In this document: positions 54,915-63,986 of the stretch, one piece after another
How the letters are laid out: each line of letters opens with the position of its first letter
How positions within the stretch are numbered: the stretch's first letter is position 1
Source of the DNA: Gammaproteobacteria bacterium
GTDB lineage: Bacteria; Pseudomonadota; Gammaproteobacteria; Pseudomonadales; Azotimanducaceae
Reading direction: 5' to 3'
NCBI GenBank assembly: GCA_009840305.1
Contig: VXNY01000023.1
Location: 1-64,000, forward strand
DNA length: 64,000 nt
Position numbers and translations under genes: made by a program
Notes under the pieces: model-generated
Seen by the model: the letters and a program-made list of their open reading frames with translations, nothing else
Told to the model about the DNA's origin: nothing
The model's database searches: none

Positions 54915-56195
54915 ATGTGGATTTTAGAACTCGACGATACGGAAATTCGCCTTTGTAAAGACGGCGAAGTAGTCTATAAAGAACCCGGTATTGCGTGGGC
55001 GGAAGTGAAGGAGCTAAAGTTCGGTGAGGCAGCACTCAGCGTCGCCAAGTTGTATCCAGCCCGGGTTCATACGCAGTATTGGAACCTTATGGATCAGAGT
55101 CACGTTGAACCCAAAGGATTTGCAGTTGAGACACAGGCCGACCTTGTCTATCAACAATTACTTCACATCAAAGAGCAAGGTAATCTTGACGACAAGGATG
55201 AAATCTTAATCGTAGTCCCCAGTGACCGTACAGAGCAACAGTTGAGGTTGTTGTATGGAATTGTTTTGAAAGCAGGTTACAAAGTCGTCGACTTTGTTGA
55301 TTTAGGCGTCGCTGGCGGACTTGCATGTGACGGGAAAGGGGCAATGGCATATGTAAGCGTCGGCATGCAACGCACCGTAATAACCCACTTAAACGTCTCG
55401 GACAGAGTTGTACGAGAAAAGGTGTCCGTAACGCCACAACTTGGATTATTACCTTTGTCGAACACATGGATACGTATGGTCGCCGAAAAGTTTCTAGCGA
55501 GTTCTCGATTTGACCCACGTAAATTCGCTGAAACAGAGCAGCAGATATTCGACCAAATTCTAGCTTTCGTTCAGTCTTCTAAAAACAATACAGCCATCGA
55601 AACAGAATACCGAGGGTTTACTCGTCAAGTTGAAATTTCGAAAGCAGAAGTTATTGAGGTTGCGCAAGACCGATATGCGTCGGCACTCAGTTACCTAAAC
55701 TCGGAAGAAGATCTTGTTCTGTCGAACACAACGCATACTTTACCTGGACTGAAGGATGCTTTGACTCAGAACAGACGTAACCATTCTGTCAGCACTTTTC
55801 GTAGCATGGTCGATGAGCTAATACGTGCCTTGGGACATAAATTAGATTCTGGTCAGTGTACTTTACATACTAGCTTAACGAAGCGAACGACAAGCACTGC
55901 AGACGTGGTACAACACGATGATGACGACACCGACGCTCCTGTGCATCCAACACACATTCTACATCAAGCAACAGCTTATCCAATTGGAACGGAATTTACC
56001 GTGAATAGTGGTGAGCTGGGCGATTCTCAGCTGTTCACCTTGGAACACCGTTCTCAAGGCACGGCGTTAAAAATTGCCACTTCCGCACCGATCACAGTAA
56101 ATGGTGCCCGTGTACGCGCCGATCTATTTGTTCAACCAGGTGATCGTATTTCTGTACTTGATCGGAACTATGAACTGATCATGGTTCAAGGTTGA
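54915..56195 (+). CDS. soluble actin-like (Hsp70/actin fold) protein with FHA-like end
   Basis: 426 residues, no signal or membrane segment. Residues 1-310 suggest a degenerate actin/Hsp70 fold: a short beta hairpin at the N-terminus (MWILELDDTEIRLC), ILIVVPSDRTEQQLRLLYGIVLKAGYKVVDFVDLGVAGGLA in the position of subdomain IA/IIA, and AYVSVGMQRTVITHL as a phosphate-2-like strand pair; key ATP residues are not obvious. Residues 350-425 form a beta-sandwich like FHA domains (ITVNGARVRADLFVQPGDRISVL). Possibly a cytoplasmic factor at the base of the channel complex. Confidence 0.6.
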   Translation: MWILELDDTEIRLCKDGEVVYKEPGIAWAEVKELKFGEAALSVAKLYPARVHTQYWNLMDQSHVEPKGFAVETQADLVYQQLLHIKEQGNLDDKDEILIVVPSDRTEQQLRLLYGIVLKAGYKVVDFVDLGVAGGLACDGKGAMAYVSVGMQRTVITHLNVSDRVVREKVSVTPQLGLLPLSNTWIRMVAEKFLASSRFDPRKFAETEQQIFDQILAFVQSSKNNTAIETEYRGFTRQVEISKAEVIEVAQDRYASALSYLNSEEDLVLSNTTHTLPGLKDALTQNRRNHSVSTFRSMVDELIRALGHKLDSGQCTLHTSLTKRTTSTADVVQHDDDDTDAPVHPTHILHQATAYPIGTEFTVNSGELGDSQLFTLEHRSQGTALKIATSAPITVNGARVRADLFVQPGDRISVLDRNYELIMVQG

Positions 56196-56199
56196 AGTT

Positions 56200-57291
56200 T
56201 TGAAACGTCCTCGCAAACGTCAGCTCAGCGTCTTTCTGTTGTCATTCCTTGACATCATGGCTGGCGGTTTTGGAGCAGTCGTGCTCATATTTTTGATCAT
56301 TGACCACAATACCGTGGAAACGATTGAATCAGCGAACAGAGATCAGCTTGCTGAGGTGCGTTTATTGGAAAGGAGGCAAGAGGAAGGGCAACAGAATTTA
56401 GTTGTCCTACGTGAACAGATTGGACTGCTCAAGCTTCAGATTGCGGATGCAAGAGAAAAGATCGAGAATGTCCAAACAGAGGTAGATGAAAAAAAGGAAG
56501 AAGTTGAAGAAGTCGAACTTCAAGCTCTCGATCAGAGCGAAACCGAGGAGGAGTTACAGAGTGAGATTGAATCAAAGGAAGACGAACTTGCTGATCTCAA
56601 ACAGAAACTTGACGATCAGCGGCCAGATACGATAGAAATCTTGGGAACGGGTGATCGACAATACTTAACAGGCCTGTTCTTAGGTGGGAACCGTATATTG
56701 GTGGCAGTGGACACATCTGCAAGCATGCTGCACAACTCGATTGTTAATGTCGCAATACTACGAAATAGAGATAAAGAAGCACAACTCAATTCGAAGAAGT
56801 GGATCCGAGTCGTTGACACCGTCGAATGGTTTATAGCCAAGGCACCACTTACAAGTCAGCTGCAGATTGCAACGTACAACACAGAGGCGAAGTTGATCAT
56901 CGATGATGGTGATTGGCATGACGCCACGGATGCAGAAGCACTGCAAGACGCGATCCAGTTGTTACGCGAGACCCCGCCCGCGAACGGTACGGATCTCAAG
57001 GGCTTGTTTCAATTGATCGCTCAGATGAAACCTATACCTGAAAACGTGTTTCTTATCACCGACAGCTTTCCGACAACGGACGACAGCAATGCTAGTAAAC
57101 GACGTACTACGATTGATGGACGTGAACGGTTAAACTTGTTTTACAGAGCATTAAGGGAACTTCCCGCGGGTATTACTATTAACTCAATCTTATTCCCCTT
57201 TGAGGGAGATCCGTGGGCAGCGGGGGCTTATTGGGCACTTTCGCACAATACCGGAGGTACCTTTATGACTCCATCGAGGGACTGGCCATGA
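56200..57291 (+). CDS. membrane-anchored coiled-coil VWA protein 1 (ExbD/MotB-like stator half)
   Basis: 363 residues, TTG start 4 nt after the previous stop. Short basic cytoplasmic end, one membrane segment with Asp18 (LLSFLDIMAGGFGAVVLIFL), the place of the proton-carrying Asp in ExbD, TolR and MotB; a Glu-rich coiled coil (about 40-140); and a VWA domain (about 160-360) with a complete metal site, Asp171-Thr-Ser-Ala-Ser175, then GTDLKGLF and ITDSFPTTDD. The VWA domain takes the place of the usual peptidoglycan-binding or TonB-binding part. Overlaps the next gene by 4 nt. Confidence 0.8.
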   Translation: MKRPRKRQLSVFLLSFLDIMAGGFGAVVLIFLIIDHNTVETIESANRDQLAEVRLLERRQEEGQQNLVVLREQIGLLKLQIADAREKIENVQTEVDEKKEEVEEVELQALDQSETEEELQSEIESKEDELADLKQKLDDQRPDTIEILGTGDRQYLTGLFLGGNRILVAVDTSASMLHNSIVNVAILRNRDKEAQLNSKKWIRVVDTVEWFIAKAPLTSQLQIATYNTEAKLIIDDGDWHDATDAEALQDAIQLLRETPPANGTDLKGLFQLIAQMKPIPENVFLITDSFPTTDDSNASKRRTTIDGRERLNLFYRALRELPAGITINSILFPFEGDPWAAGAYWALSHNTGGTFMTPSRDWP

Positions 57292-58277
57292 GACGCGCGC
57301 GCGAAGGGAGTGAGATTAGTTTAGCTTTTCTTGACGTAATCTGTTGCGGTTTTGGGGCGATCATTCTATTGTTGATGATCACCAAAGAGAATTTACCAAC
57401 GATACTCGAACCCTCATTAGAAGAAGTTGTAGCTGAACTCGCGAGGCGACAGGAAGCAATCAATGAAATCCTAGGTATTACCGAGGAACTCAAACGCGCC
57501 AAAGTCGAAACGGAGGCGGACTTGGAGATTGAAGTGCAAAAGTTAGCCAAACTTCTGGACGAATTGGATGAGTTGACCAGCGAATTTGAAAATCTGCGGG
57601 AAATGACGGTTGAACAACAGGCTACATTAGCGGATCTTAGAGAAGCTCGACAACAATTAACGGAAGAACAGATCGCGTTGCTTGGTGACAATTATGTGAG
57701 AAAAGACGACACTATTGGCGGCATTCCCGTGGATAGTGAATATATCATCTTTGTCATCGATACTTCTCCGAGCATGCAACGAATTTGGGGGTCAGTGGTT
57801 AGGAAATTTGAGGAAGTGTTAAATATTTACCCGGTAGTCAAAGGTCTTCAAGTTCTGAACGACAACGGTCAGCATATGTTCACACGCTCACCTGGGGAAT
57901 GGCTACGCGACACTCCTAGTAGGCGGAAGACTATTAAGACTGTGTTACGGTCTTGGAAAGCTCAGTCAAATTCTAGCCCAGTAGAAGGCGTCACCGCGGC
58001 GATCGAAACTTATTATGATCCTAAGAAGCAGATCAGTATATATGTTTTTGGCGATGACTTTATGGGACGTTCGGTTGAATCTGTGGTCGACTATATCGAT
58101 AGTATTAATGTAGCAGACAAACAAGGTAATCGCAGGGTAAGAATTCATGCAATCGGTTTTCCAGGCTACATGTCTCCCAGTGGCCAGCCTTATCCTAATC
58201 TTTTTAAGCTTAGCTCATTGATGCGTGAATTAACCGTTCGCAACAATGGAACGTTTGTGGGTTTACCTCGACTTTGA
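57288..58277 (+). CDS. membrane-anchored coiled-coil VWA protein 2 (ExbD/MotB-like stator half)
   Basis: 329 residues from ATG 57288, which overlaps the stop of VWA protein 1. Same plan: basic end, membrane segment with Asp16 (SLAFLDVICCGFGAIILLLM), coiled coil (about 40-130), VWA domain with FVIDTSPSM (Asp158-Thr-Ser-Pro-Ser162). Two Cys lie inside the membrane segment. The pair suggests a heterodimeric partner for the five-subunit channel, where relatives use a homodimer. Confidence 0.8.
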   Translation: MRRAREGSEISLAFLDVICCGFGAIILLLMITKENLPTILEPSLEEVVAELARRQEAINEILGITEELKRAKVETEADLEIEVQKLAKLLDELDELTSEFENLREMTVEQQATLADLREARQQLTEEQIALLGDNYVRKDDTIGGIPVDSEYIIFVIDTSPSMQRIWGSVVRKFEEVLNIYPVVKGLQVLNDNGQHMFTRSPGEWLRDTPSRRKTIKTVLRSWKAQSNSSPVEGVTAAIETYYDPKKQISIYVFGDDFMGRSVESVVDYIDSINVADKQGNRRVRIHAIGFPGYMSPSGQPYPNLFKLSSLMRELTVRNNGTFVGLPRL

Positions 58278-58296
58278 CTGAAATTCATCCTATAAT
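58268..58296 (+). promoter_or_regulatory. candidate internal promoter for the last two lipoprotein genes
   Basis: TATAAT at 58291-58296 and TCGACT at 58268-58273 with 17 nt between, inside the 3' end of VWA gene 2 and the only clear gap (37 nt) in this part of the operon. Four of six -35 positions match the sigma-70 consensus. Confidence 0.42.
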
Positions 58297-58314
58297 ACTT
58301 GATGGTAGCGAGGC

Positions 58315-58965
58315 ATGAAGAACAAAGCGAAAATATTTAATGACTGGTGCGTTCGCGCCACTTGCATAACCACAGTTTTTATTCTTTGGGGTTGTTCTAG
58401 TGGGGCTCACGTCGTACCCTCTGTATCGATACCCGATCCGTTGATTGACCCCTTCCCGAAGACTGTTGGAATTTATTATCCTCCGGAGTTGAAAGAGAAA
58501 GTACATGAAGAGGAAAGGGCGCGTCAGAAGTACGTCGTTGAGCTGGGTAGCAATCAAAAACAAGTTTTTGATTCCAGCCTCGGTGGGCTTTTTGAGGAAT
58601 TAGTTTCTTTGGAATCGGCGACTCCCGAAGATGCTGAAGTCGATGGCATATTTGTGCCCGAGATTGTGGGAGTAATCTTAGCGACTCCAGCGGATACAGG
58701 ACAAGATTATTACGAGGTGCAGATCCGCTATCGCATAGAATTGTTTGATCCCAACGGCGATGAAATTTACTATTGGGTCATCAACGCGTATGGGAAGGTG
58801 CATCGCCGCGATTACGGGAGCGTAATGGAACGAACGAGTGATGCCCTACAGCAAGCAACAGAGAATGCGCTCCGGGACGCGAGTACGCAGATAATCGAAC
58901 GTTTTAATCCCCAAAGCAGACCCGATGTGGTGAGCAACTGGCTTAGTACTAGTCGCAATAAATAG
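58315..58965 (+). CDS. lipoprotein, function unknown
   Basis: 216 residues. Signal peptide with lipobox ILWGC (Cys27). The mature part (KTVGIYYPPELKEKVHEEE, VGVILATPADTGQDYYEVQIRYRIELFDPNGDEIYYWVINAYG) alternates strands and a C-terminal helix (DALQQATENALRDASTQIIERF), like small outer-membrane lipoproteins of the CsgG/LpoB-type fold that bind envelope enzymes; not certain. GAGG lies just before ATG 58315. Confidence 0.65.
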   Translation: MKNKAKIFNDWCVRATCITTVFILWGCSSGAHVVPSVSIPDPLIDPFPKTVGIYYPPELKEKVHEEERARQKYVVELGSNQKQVFDSSLGGLFEELVSLESATPEDAEVDGIFVPEIVGVILATPADTGQDYYEVQIRYRIELFDPNGDEIYYWVINAYGKVHRRDYGSVMERTSDALQQATENALRDASTQIIERFNPQSRPDVVSNWLSTSRNK

Positions 58966-58976
58966 GAGCAGGAAAG

Positions 58977-59669
58977 TTGAAGAGATGTAAAGATTGGACA
59001 ATCAGTTCACTGATGTTTCCCACAGTAATCCTCACTGGTTTGCTAACTATGCAGGGTTGTGTACAGATAACGCAAGAAGAGTTTCGGGAAGCGAATACTG
59101 GAATCGGCGAGGACCAGATCATCGCAATCCTTCAGCGGACGTCATTGACCGGCGACAACACCGAACAAGCATTTATTGATTGCATTACAGAAAAGACAGC
59201 TAGAGGTCGAGATGGCATCGACGTGATGTCAAATGAAGAGTTCATCGACACGTTTTACCCTTGGTTCGAACCACGCATTGCACCAACTAGTGTAAAAGAT
59301 TTAGAGGATATTTCGCACAATGACAAGATCAAGAATCGGATGGAATCGCTCGGCATTCGCTACTTGGTCTGGATTGACGGCTCTTCGACCCGAATAAATC
59401 AAAACGGATCGTTGCAATGCGCTTTTGCCACTGGTGGTCTTCCCGCATGTTTTGGATTTCTGTCTTGGCGCGCAGAGTCGTTGTACGAAGCTGTGATATG
59501 GGATGTCGAACGGAACATTTCCGTAGGGAAATTGAGTGCGGAATCAAAAGGAATGAGTTTCGTACCAGCGGTGGTGATCCCAATTCCCTTTGTCGCACGC
59601 ACTCAGTCAAGCGCGTGTTCAGCGCTTGCGGATCAGATAAAGGAATTCATTGAAGGCGGACTAGATTAG
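58977..59669 (+). CDS. lipoprotein, function unknown; source of a nearby pseudogene
   Basis: 230 residues from TTG 58977, with AGGAGCAGGAAAG upstream. Lipobox TMQGC (Cys28). IRYLVWIDGSSTRINQNGS and YEAVIWDVERNISVGKLSAESKGMSF are strands of an alpha/beta fold; four further Cys (DCITE, QCAFATGG, PACFGF, SACSAL) may form disulfides. Last gene of the operon. The final 45 codons recur, broken, at 63193-63324. Confidence 0.68.
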   Translation: MKRCKDWTISSLMFPTVILTGLLTMQGCVQITQEEFREANTGIGEDQIIAILQRTSLTGDNTEQAFIDCITEKTARGRDGIDVMSNEEFIDTFYPWFEPRIAPTSVKDLEDISHNDKIKNRMESLGIRYLVWIDGSSTRINQNGSLQCAFATGGLPACFGFLSWRAESLYEAVIWDVERNISVGKLSAESKGMSFVPAVVIPIPFVARTQSSACSALADQIKEFIEGGLD

Positions 59670-61481
59670 TACTTACAATCCGTTTGAGTTTTACGTAAGT
59701 GCGCAGATCACGACGTTTTACGATTAATTTCGAGAGCGTACATGGCAAGTGATCTTTGTATGTCGTGAATTTTGACGTGCGTTCATATTAACCGTTTGAT
59801 ATGTATGCATTAGGGCAGATGGGTTGTTACTACAATTTAGCTTAGCGTAGACACTTGTCTGTACCGATTTCGTATTCACGAAGGGAGCAGATTCGTAAGC
59901 TAGAGTGAATCTGTTCGGTCCGAGACCATCGAAGATATGTTGTCGCTTCGCGACCCGCATTTTTGCTAGACTTGTCGTCCATTCGACGTGGTTTCCAGAG
60001 GGCGCGAGGGCGGTCCAATAGGTTCCACCTACAAACCTAGCAAAGAAGAATGATTCGTAATCTTACATGTCTCAAGCCCATTCACACGAAGAGCAATAGA
60101 TTCTGGACGAAGATTGTACAAAGAGATCATCGTTGAGAGCACCATTGACGATCCATTATCTGGAGTAGGTCGGAATTACCGTGGGCAGAGAGACGAGTGA
60201 GTCACGGTTCGTGGAAGATGCACCCGAGCCGAGAATCCCCTGCTCGTGGACGTTATCTATTACTGGACTCGAGTCACCTCCTCACAAGTGAATCTATGGT
60301 TTCGTCAGCGATACGACGCACTAAGCAATCATGGACACTCTCAAGTTCGCATGCGCGCTGAGGGAAACTGACAGTTTGTATTAGCGAGTCACCGCCGAAA
60401 GCTTAGTGCACCTTATTTGATTAACGAACGGACTATCCATTTCTGGGTTCGTAGCAAAAAAATGATATTTACCCGCACTATTTCTAAGTAAAAGTCCGTA
60501 TTTCGGGGGCAAGTGGGGTTGAACCCCCAGAACAGTAAGACCAGAGAATCTGTAAAAAGTGCAAGAACTCAAAAAAATAGCATTGCAACAGGGTAGATTG
60601 TCTGGAGTATGAAATTTTGGCACTCACTGGCGATGCAGCGCAACCTTTGGATCCTGCAATTGATGAGTTTGGGTTTATTTGAGCGTCGAAATTCAGTCGG
60701 TAAACAACAAATAGATTGATCGTGATAAAAATTATTCCGGTGCTTGGCCAAAATTTAGAAATCTTCGCATTCACGTACGTTATTACCATCCCCTACAAGT
60801 CAGACCACTGTAGTCAATACACGAGCGAAGCCTATCTGCATTGTTTGCACTGAATTGGTCTGAAGATTAGCATGAGACGGGTCCGATCCTACGTCGACAA
60901 CGCTTGCGCAAATAGCATGTTTGGACTGCTAGAACGCAAATTTGTGCTTCGACGATACAAGAAGTGACCAAGAAAATCAATCTTTACTTCTTGCACTTCT
61001 ACAATTCTTGGTTGTAGCTCCTATCGTATGCAACCAAACCAAGAGCGGTCAGCGAACAAAACAACCAGTCGACAACGAACTCGGATGTACAACGATCGAA
61101 AATTGACTAAGAAATTTTCCCTAAACGTTCGCTACTGCATTCAAGATTCTAGGTGGTCTTCGAATCGTAGCAAACAGTGTTTTCGTATTGGTTCGGTGTT
61201 CCGCGTGCGAAATTGTGAATGAGTTTTTAATGATTCACCGAAAACAATTTAATATTCTTCTGCGTAGGTGAAAGTGATTACTGTCCTCACGAATGTGTGT
61301 AAAATCACGCTTACTCGTAAAACGGAACATTCCAGTAATTGCGATACAAATTATCCGTACGGAGAAGTCTGGATCCACTTCGTCTTGCTTGTTAGATAGA
61401 ACATCACCACGATCGGTTTGATTTGCTCGACAAAATAAACAGGTTGATACATTATTGAGATTCACTTAAAGGAACCCACAA
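59670..61481. other. 1.8-kb stretch without a credible gene
   Basis: No reading frame here has coding character: all are short, start poorly and are rich in Cys, Ser and Arg as random frames are. Near 60510-60523 is a GC-rich hairpin (GGGGT, TGA loop, ACCCC), and near 61250-61480 the DNA becomes AT-rich before the next gene. A stretch near 61050-61130 has faint likeness to the region at 63050-63170, suggesting old, decayed repeats. I see no tRNA and no transposase. Confidence 0.5.
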
Positions 61482-62588
61482 ATGAAAATCCTAAACAAAT
61501 TAGTTGCGGTAAGTGCCATGATCCTTGCATTCGGCACGAGTAGTCTGATTTCAGATATACATGAGTTGTTATTTTCTGAATTCGAAGAATCGTATCCAAA
61601 ATATGAACTTTCAGATATATTGTATCACGTAGATTTTTATGATTCTTACGGAAATCTAGGTTTGCGAGTAGATCCGGAAGGAAAGACGCTGATGTATATA
61701 CATAAAGATGAGTTTGGTTTAATCACATATAAATATTTTCAGATGGAATTGCAAAATCTAGGAGAAAATGTTATAGAGTTCCACTTTGTACCTAAAAAGA
61801 ATCCTGACGCCGATTCTCTGGGACGTTTTGAAAAGTCGGATCAAAAGATAAACTACGAACGAGCGTATAGAGACTTTATGAAAAACTACATTCCCCCTTA
61901 CAACGTTGTGCATCAAGAAATTAGAGGGATTTGGGAAATAGACCACGTAAATAAGGTTAGATATCATCGAGACTTAATAACGAAACGTGTAATCAAAATA
62001 GAACGATATCAAATTGAATATCGAGACGACCGGATTATTTACAGGGTTGAGACAGAGATACCGGATGATGCGTATGTACACGATATTGATGACTCAAATT
62101 TGATAAATAGTAGCAATGTAACCAATAGTTTTGGAAACAGAAGTTGTACGTTTCATATGGGACTAGCTGATAGCGTTAAAGTAGATACGACCGTAAATGG
62201 ACCCTATCGATCAGGGTCGACAGTAAGGAGTGAAGCCTCTACGGTCATCTCGGTATCTCAAACTGATATTTATGCAAATTGGGTCACGTTGTCTAATTCT
62301 TTATATCACATAAATCCATCGAGTGGAGATGAAGTTGGTATAGGAAATGCAACTGATAGGAGTTCAACTGGTCCACTAACAATTCCACCAACAACCTCAT
62401 ATTCGTATACATTAACTGCAAACGTAACTGGCTCGTATCTTGGAAATGGAGAATACTATCGAATTACTAATGTAGAGTTAACGCAATTTAGCGAAAATGA
62501 CGAACAGTTTGATAGAACGTACATCTCGGGGATCGGCGCAAATGGTTGTGAAGTCGCGCCACACACCAGAGTTTCTTCATGGCTTTAG
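61482..62588 (+). CDS. orphan exported protein, AT-rich
   Basis: 368 residues. Signal peptide (LVAVSAMILAFGTSSLIS), an N-terminal region rich in Tyr, Asp and Phe (LRVDPEGKTLMYIHKDEFG), a middle of alternating charged strands (HRDLITKRVIKIERYQIEYRDDRIIYRVE), and a Ser/Thr-rich beta C-terminal part with two Cys (NRSCTFHMG and GANGCEVAPH). AAAGGAA lies eight nt before ATG 61482. Base use is clearly more AT-rich than its neighbours, which suggests recent acquisition. I recognise no family. Confidence 0.65.
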   Translation: MKILNKLVAVSAMILAFGTSSLISDIHELLFSEFEESYPKYELSDILYHVDFYDSYGNLGLRVDPEGKTLMYIHKDEFGLITYKYFQMELQNLGENVIEFHFVPKKNPDADSLGRFEKSDQKINYERAYRDFMKNYIPPYNVVHQEIRGIWEIDHVNKVRYHRDLITKRVIKIERYQIEYRDDRIIYRVETEIPDDAYVHDIDDSNLINSSNVTNSFGNRSCTFHMGLADSVKVDTTVNGPYRSGSTVRSEASTVISVSQTDIYANWVTLSNSLYHINPSSGDEVGIGNATDRSSTGPLTIPPTTSYSYTLTANVTGSYLGNGEYYRITNVELTQFSENDEQFDRTYISGIGANGCEVAPHTRVSSWL

Positions 62589-63192
62589 CTTTGGCTACAA
62601 CTTTTAAGTGTTCGTGGCTTGAGCTTTCTCGACAGTAGTTCCAAAGATGACACGGTGAATTACGCCTTAGGTCGTCAAAATAGCTCTTTAAGTAGTCGTA
62701 ACAGAGCATCATTCCGCACTAGATCGTTGCGAATCTCTTTGACTTGGTAGGGCTACGAAATATTTTCTTGGCGTAGCGCAGATTTGGGTCATTGTGACTT
62801 ATCTACTTCAGTTTACTGGACAGTTTGGTTATGGTTTCAACACTCGAGGAAACCGAATTCGAAATCTCGGAGGAAAAATCTTATGGATTTGCTAGCCCTA
62901 AGCAGCAGCGAAGCCTAGTCGCACGCGGCAGGAAGCGACCGACAGGATCAATCAGTACTTCTTAAACACGGACATTCCGTAGCGCCGAATGCCAATTTCA
63001 AGCCAAAAACCGAACACAAAAGGAGCATTCAATTAAAGGTCACACAGTGCAGGTTGTTGAAAAAATGATTAAAGAGTTGTCCCTAAACCGTGCACAGACC
63101 TGATGTTCAGTTTAAGAAGTAAAACAAAACCGACCGACAACACCGCTAACTGTACAAGGTCAATTATTTAATTAGCTAGACTGTCGATGTCA
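62589..63192. other. gap with faint decayed lipoprotein-gene sequence at its end
   Basis: No gene seen at 62589-63040. From about 63045 onward short blocks follow the order of the 58977 lipoprotein gene: TGCAGG-TTGT at its lipobox, GACAACACCG, a CAATTATTTAATTA block like CATTTATTGATTGC, and GCTAGA..GTCGA. They lead into the well-preserved remnant below, so they are probably the internally deleted 5' part of the same lost copy. Confidence 0.4.
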
Positions 63193-63324
63193 GGAATCAA
63201 AAGGAATGAGTTTCGTACTCGCAGTGGTGATTCCAATTCCTTTTGTCGTACGGACACTCAGTCAAGCGCGTGTTCGGCGCTTGCGGATCAGATAAAGAAA
63301 TTTATCGAAGCCGAACAAGAGTAG
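63193..63324 (+). pseudogene. frameshifted remnant of the 58977 lipoprotein gene
   Basis: About 115 of 130 aligned bases match nt 59541-59669, same strand. ESKGMSFVLAVVIPIPFV is read in one frame; a 2-nt insertion near 63254 then shifts it, and TQSSACSALADQIKKFIEA and the stop TAG continue in another. The two copies are direct repeats flanking about 3.5 kb that hold the AT-rich orphan gene. Confidence 0.85.
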
Positions 63325-63338
63325 CGAGGAACTCTCGT

Positions 63339-63986
63339 CTAAGCTCGCGCTTTTTGCCTCCTGATCTCGACGATTTCTCCGGTAGCTCGATTGGGTTCAA
63401 GTGCATACCAGCGCACAAGTTTCGTATTCCACGTTTTTCTCTTGTCACACAGCTCTACAAATCGGTAGAAACTAGCCCGCCCAGGGTCCGAAATCACCAC
63501 GCGTGAAACCCCGGCAGTGATTGCTCGATTTACCAAGTTGAACAACTGCTTCACGTGCTCGTCCCAATAACAGATATCGGATCCCACAACCAAATCTTTG
63601 TTGCCAAGAAGTGGTCGTTTAACCTCATCAAATTTTTTATTGTGCTTTTCGATCTTAACATCGTTTAAGGATGCGAGAAGATCAAGAAAAGGGAAGACAT
63701 TTGTATCGGAGTCAATCGCGGTGACCTTTGCACGTAATTGGACGGTAGCAAAAACGCTGACTGGACCCCAGCCACACCCGACGTCCACAATGTTTGCTCT
63801 TTTCTTAGGGGGATTTTGCTCAAGGAAATCCATTAGCAGAAAGCTACTACCCCACGCACGCGTTCCGTGCGAAACGGGTTTGTAGTATCGTTTTAGTTTT
63901 CGGACGAGTGGATGGTGTCCTCGAAGCAAATAGATACCGTAGGCTGAGTAGATGTTTGGATCGGGGTACTCAATGAGTTCCGGCAT
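63339..63986 (-). CDS. class I SAM-dependent methyltransferase
   Basis: 215 residues. Motif I IVDVGCGWGPVSVFA with the SAM-binding Gly-rich loop, acidic strand-2 end TAIDSDTN, DLVVGSDICYWDEH at strand 4, and VVISDPGR after it. The DICYWDEH block and short length recall METTL21/ETF-beta-lysine-methyltransferase-like enzymes that modify proteins, but the substrate cannot be told. ATG 63986 is complete, 14 nt from the window edge. Confidence 0.82.
   Translation of the reverse strand: MPELIEYPDPNIYSAYGIYLLRGHHPLVRKLKRYYKPVSHGTRAWGSSFLLMDFLEQNPPKKRANIVDVGCGWGPVSVFATVQLRAKVTAIDSDTNVFPFLDLLASLNDVKIEKHNKKFDEVKRPLLGNKDLVVGSDICYWDEHVKQLFNLVNRAITAGVSRVVISDPGRASFYRFVELCDKRKTWNTKLVRWYALEPNRATGEIVEIRRQKARA

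Noticed and set aside
54110..58277. Zorya-type phage defence (ZorA/ZorB)
   Set aside because: A MotA-like subunit is present, but there is no OmpA-type ZorB and no ZorC/D/E helicase or nuclease; the partners are VWA, PEGA and lipoproteins.
58274..58296. TTGACT/TATAAT promoter with TTGACT at 58274
   Set aside because: Only 11 nt separate them; TCGACT at 58268 with 17 nt spacing is the better pairing.
60484..60789. Minus-strand frame of about 100 codons in the gene-poor stretch
   Set aside because: No ribosome site, random-like composition, no recognisable motif.
62488..62712. Possible transposase fragment on the minus strand
   Set aside because: Some Tyr/Leu/Arg-rich residues look helical, but no DDE or HUH motif, no inverted repeats, and it overlaps the end of the orphan gene.
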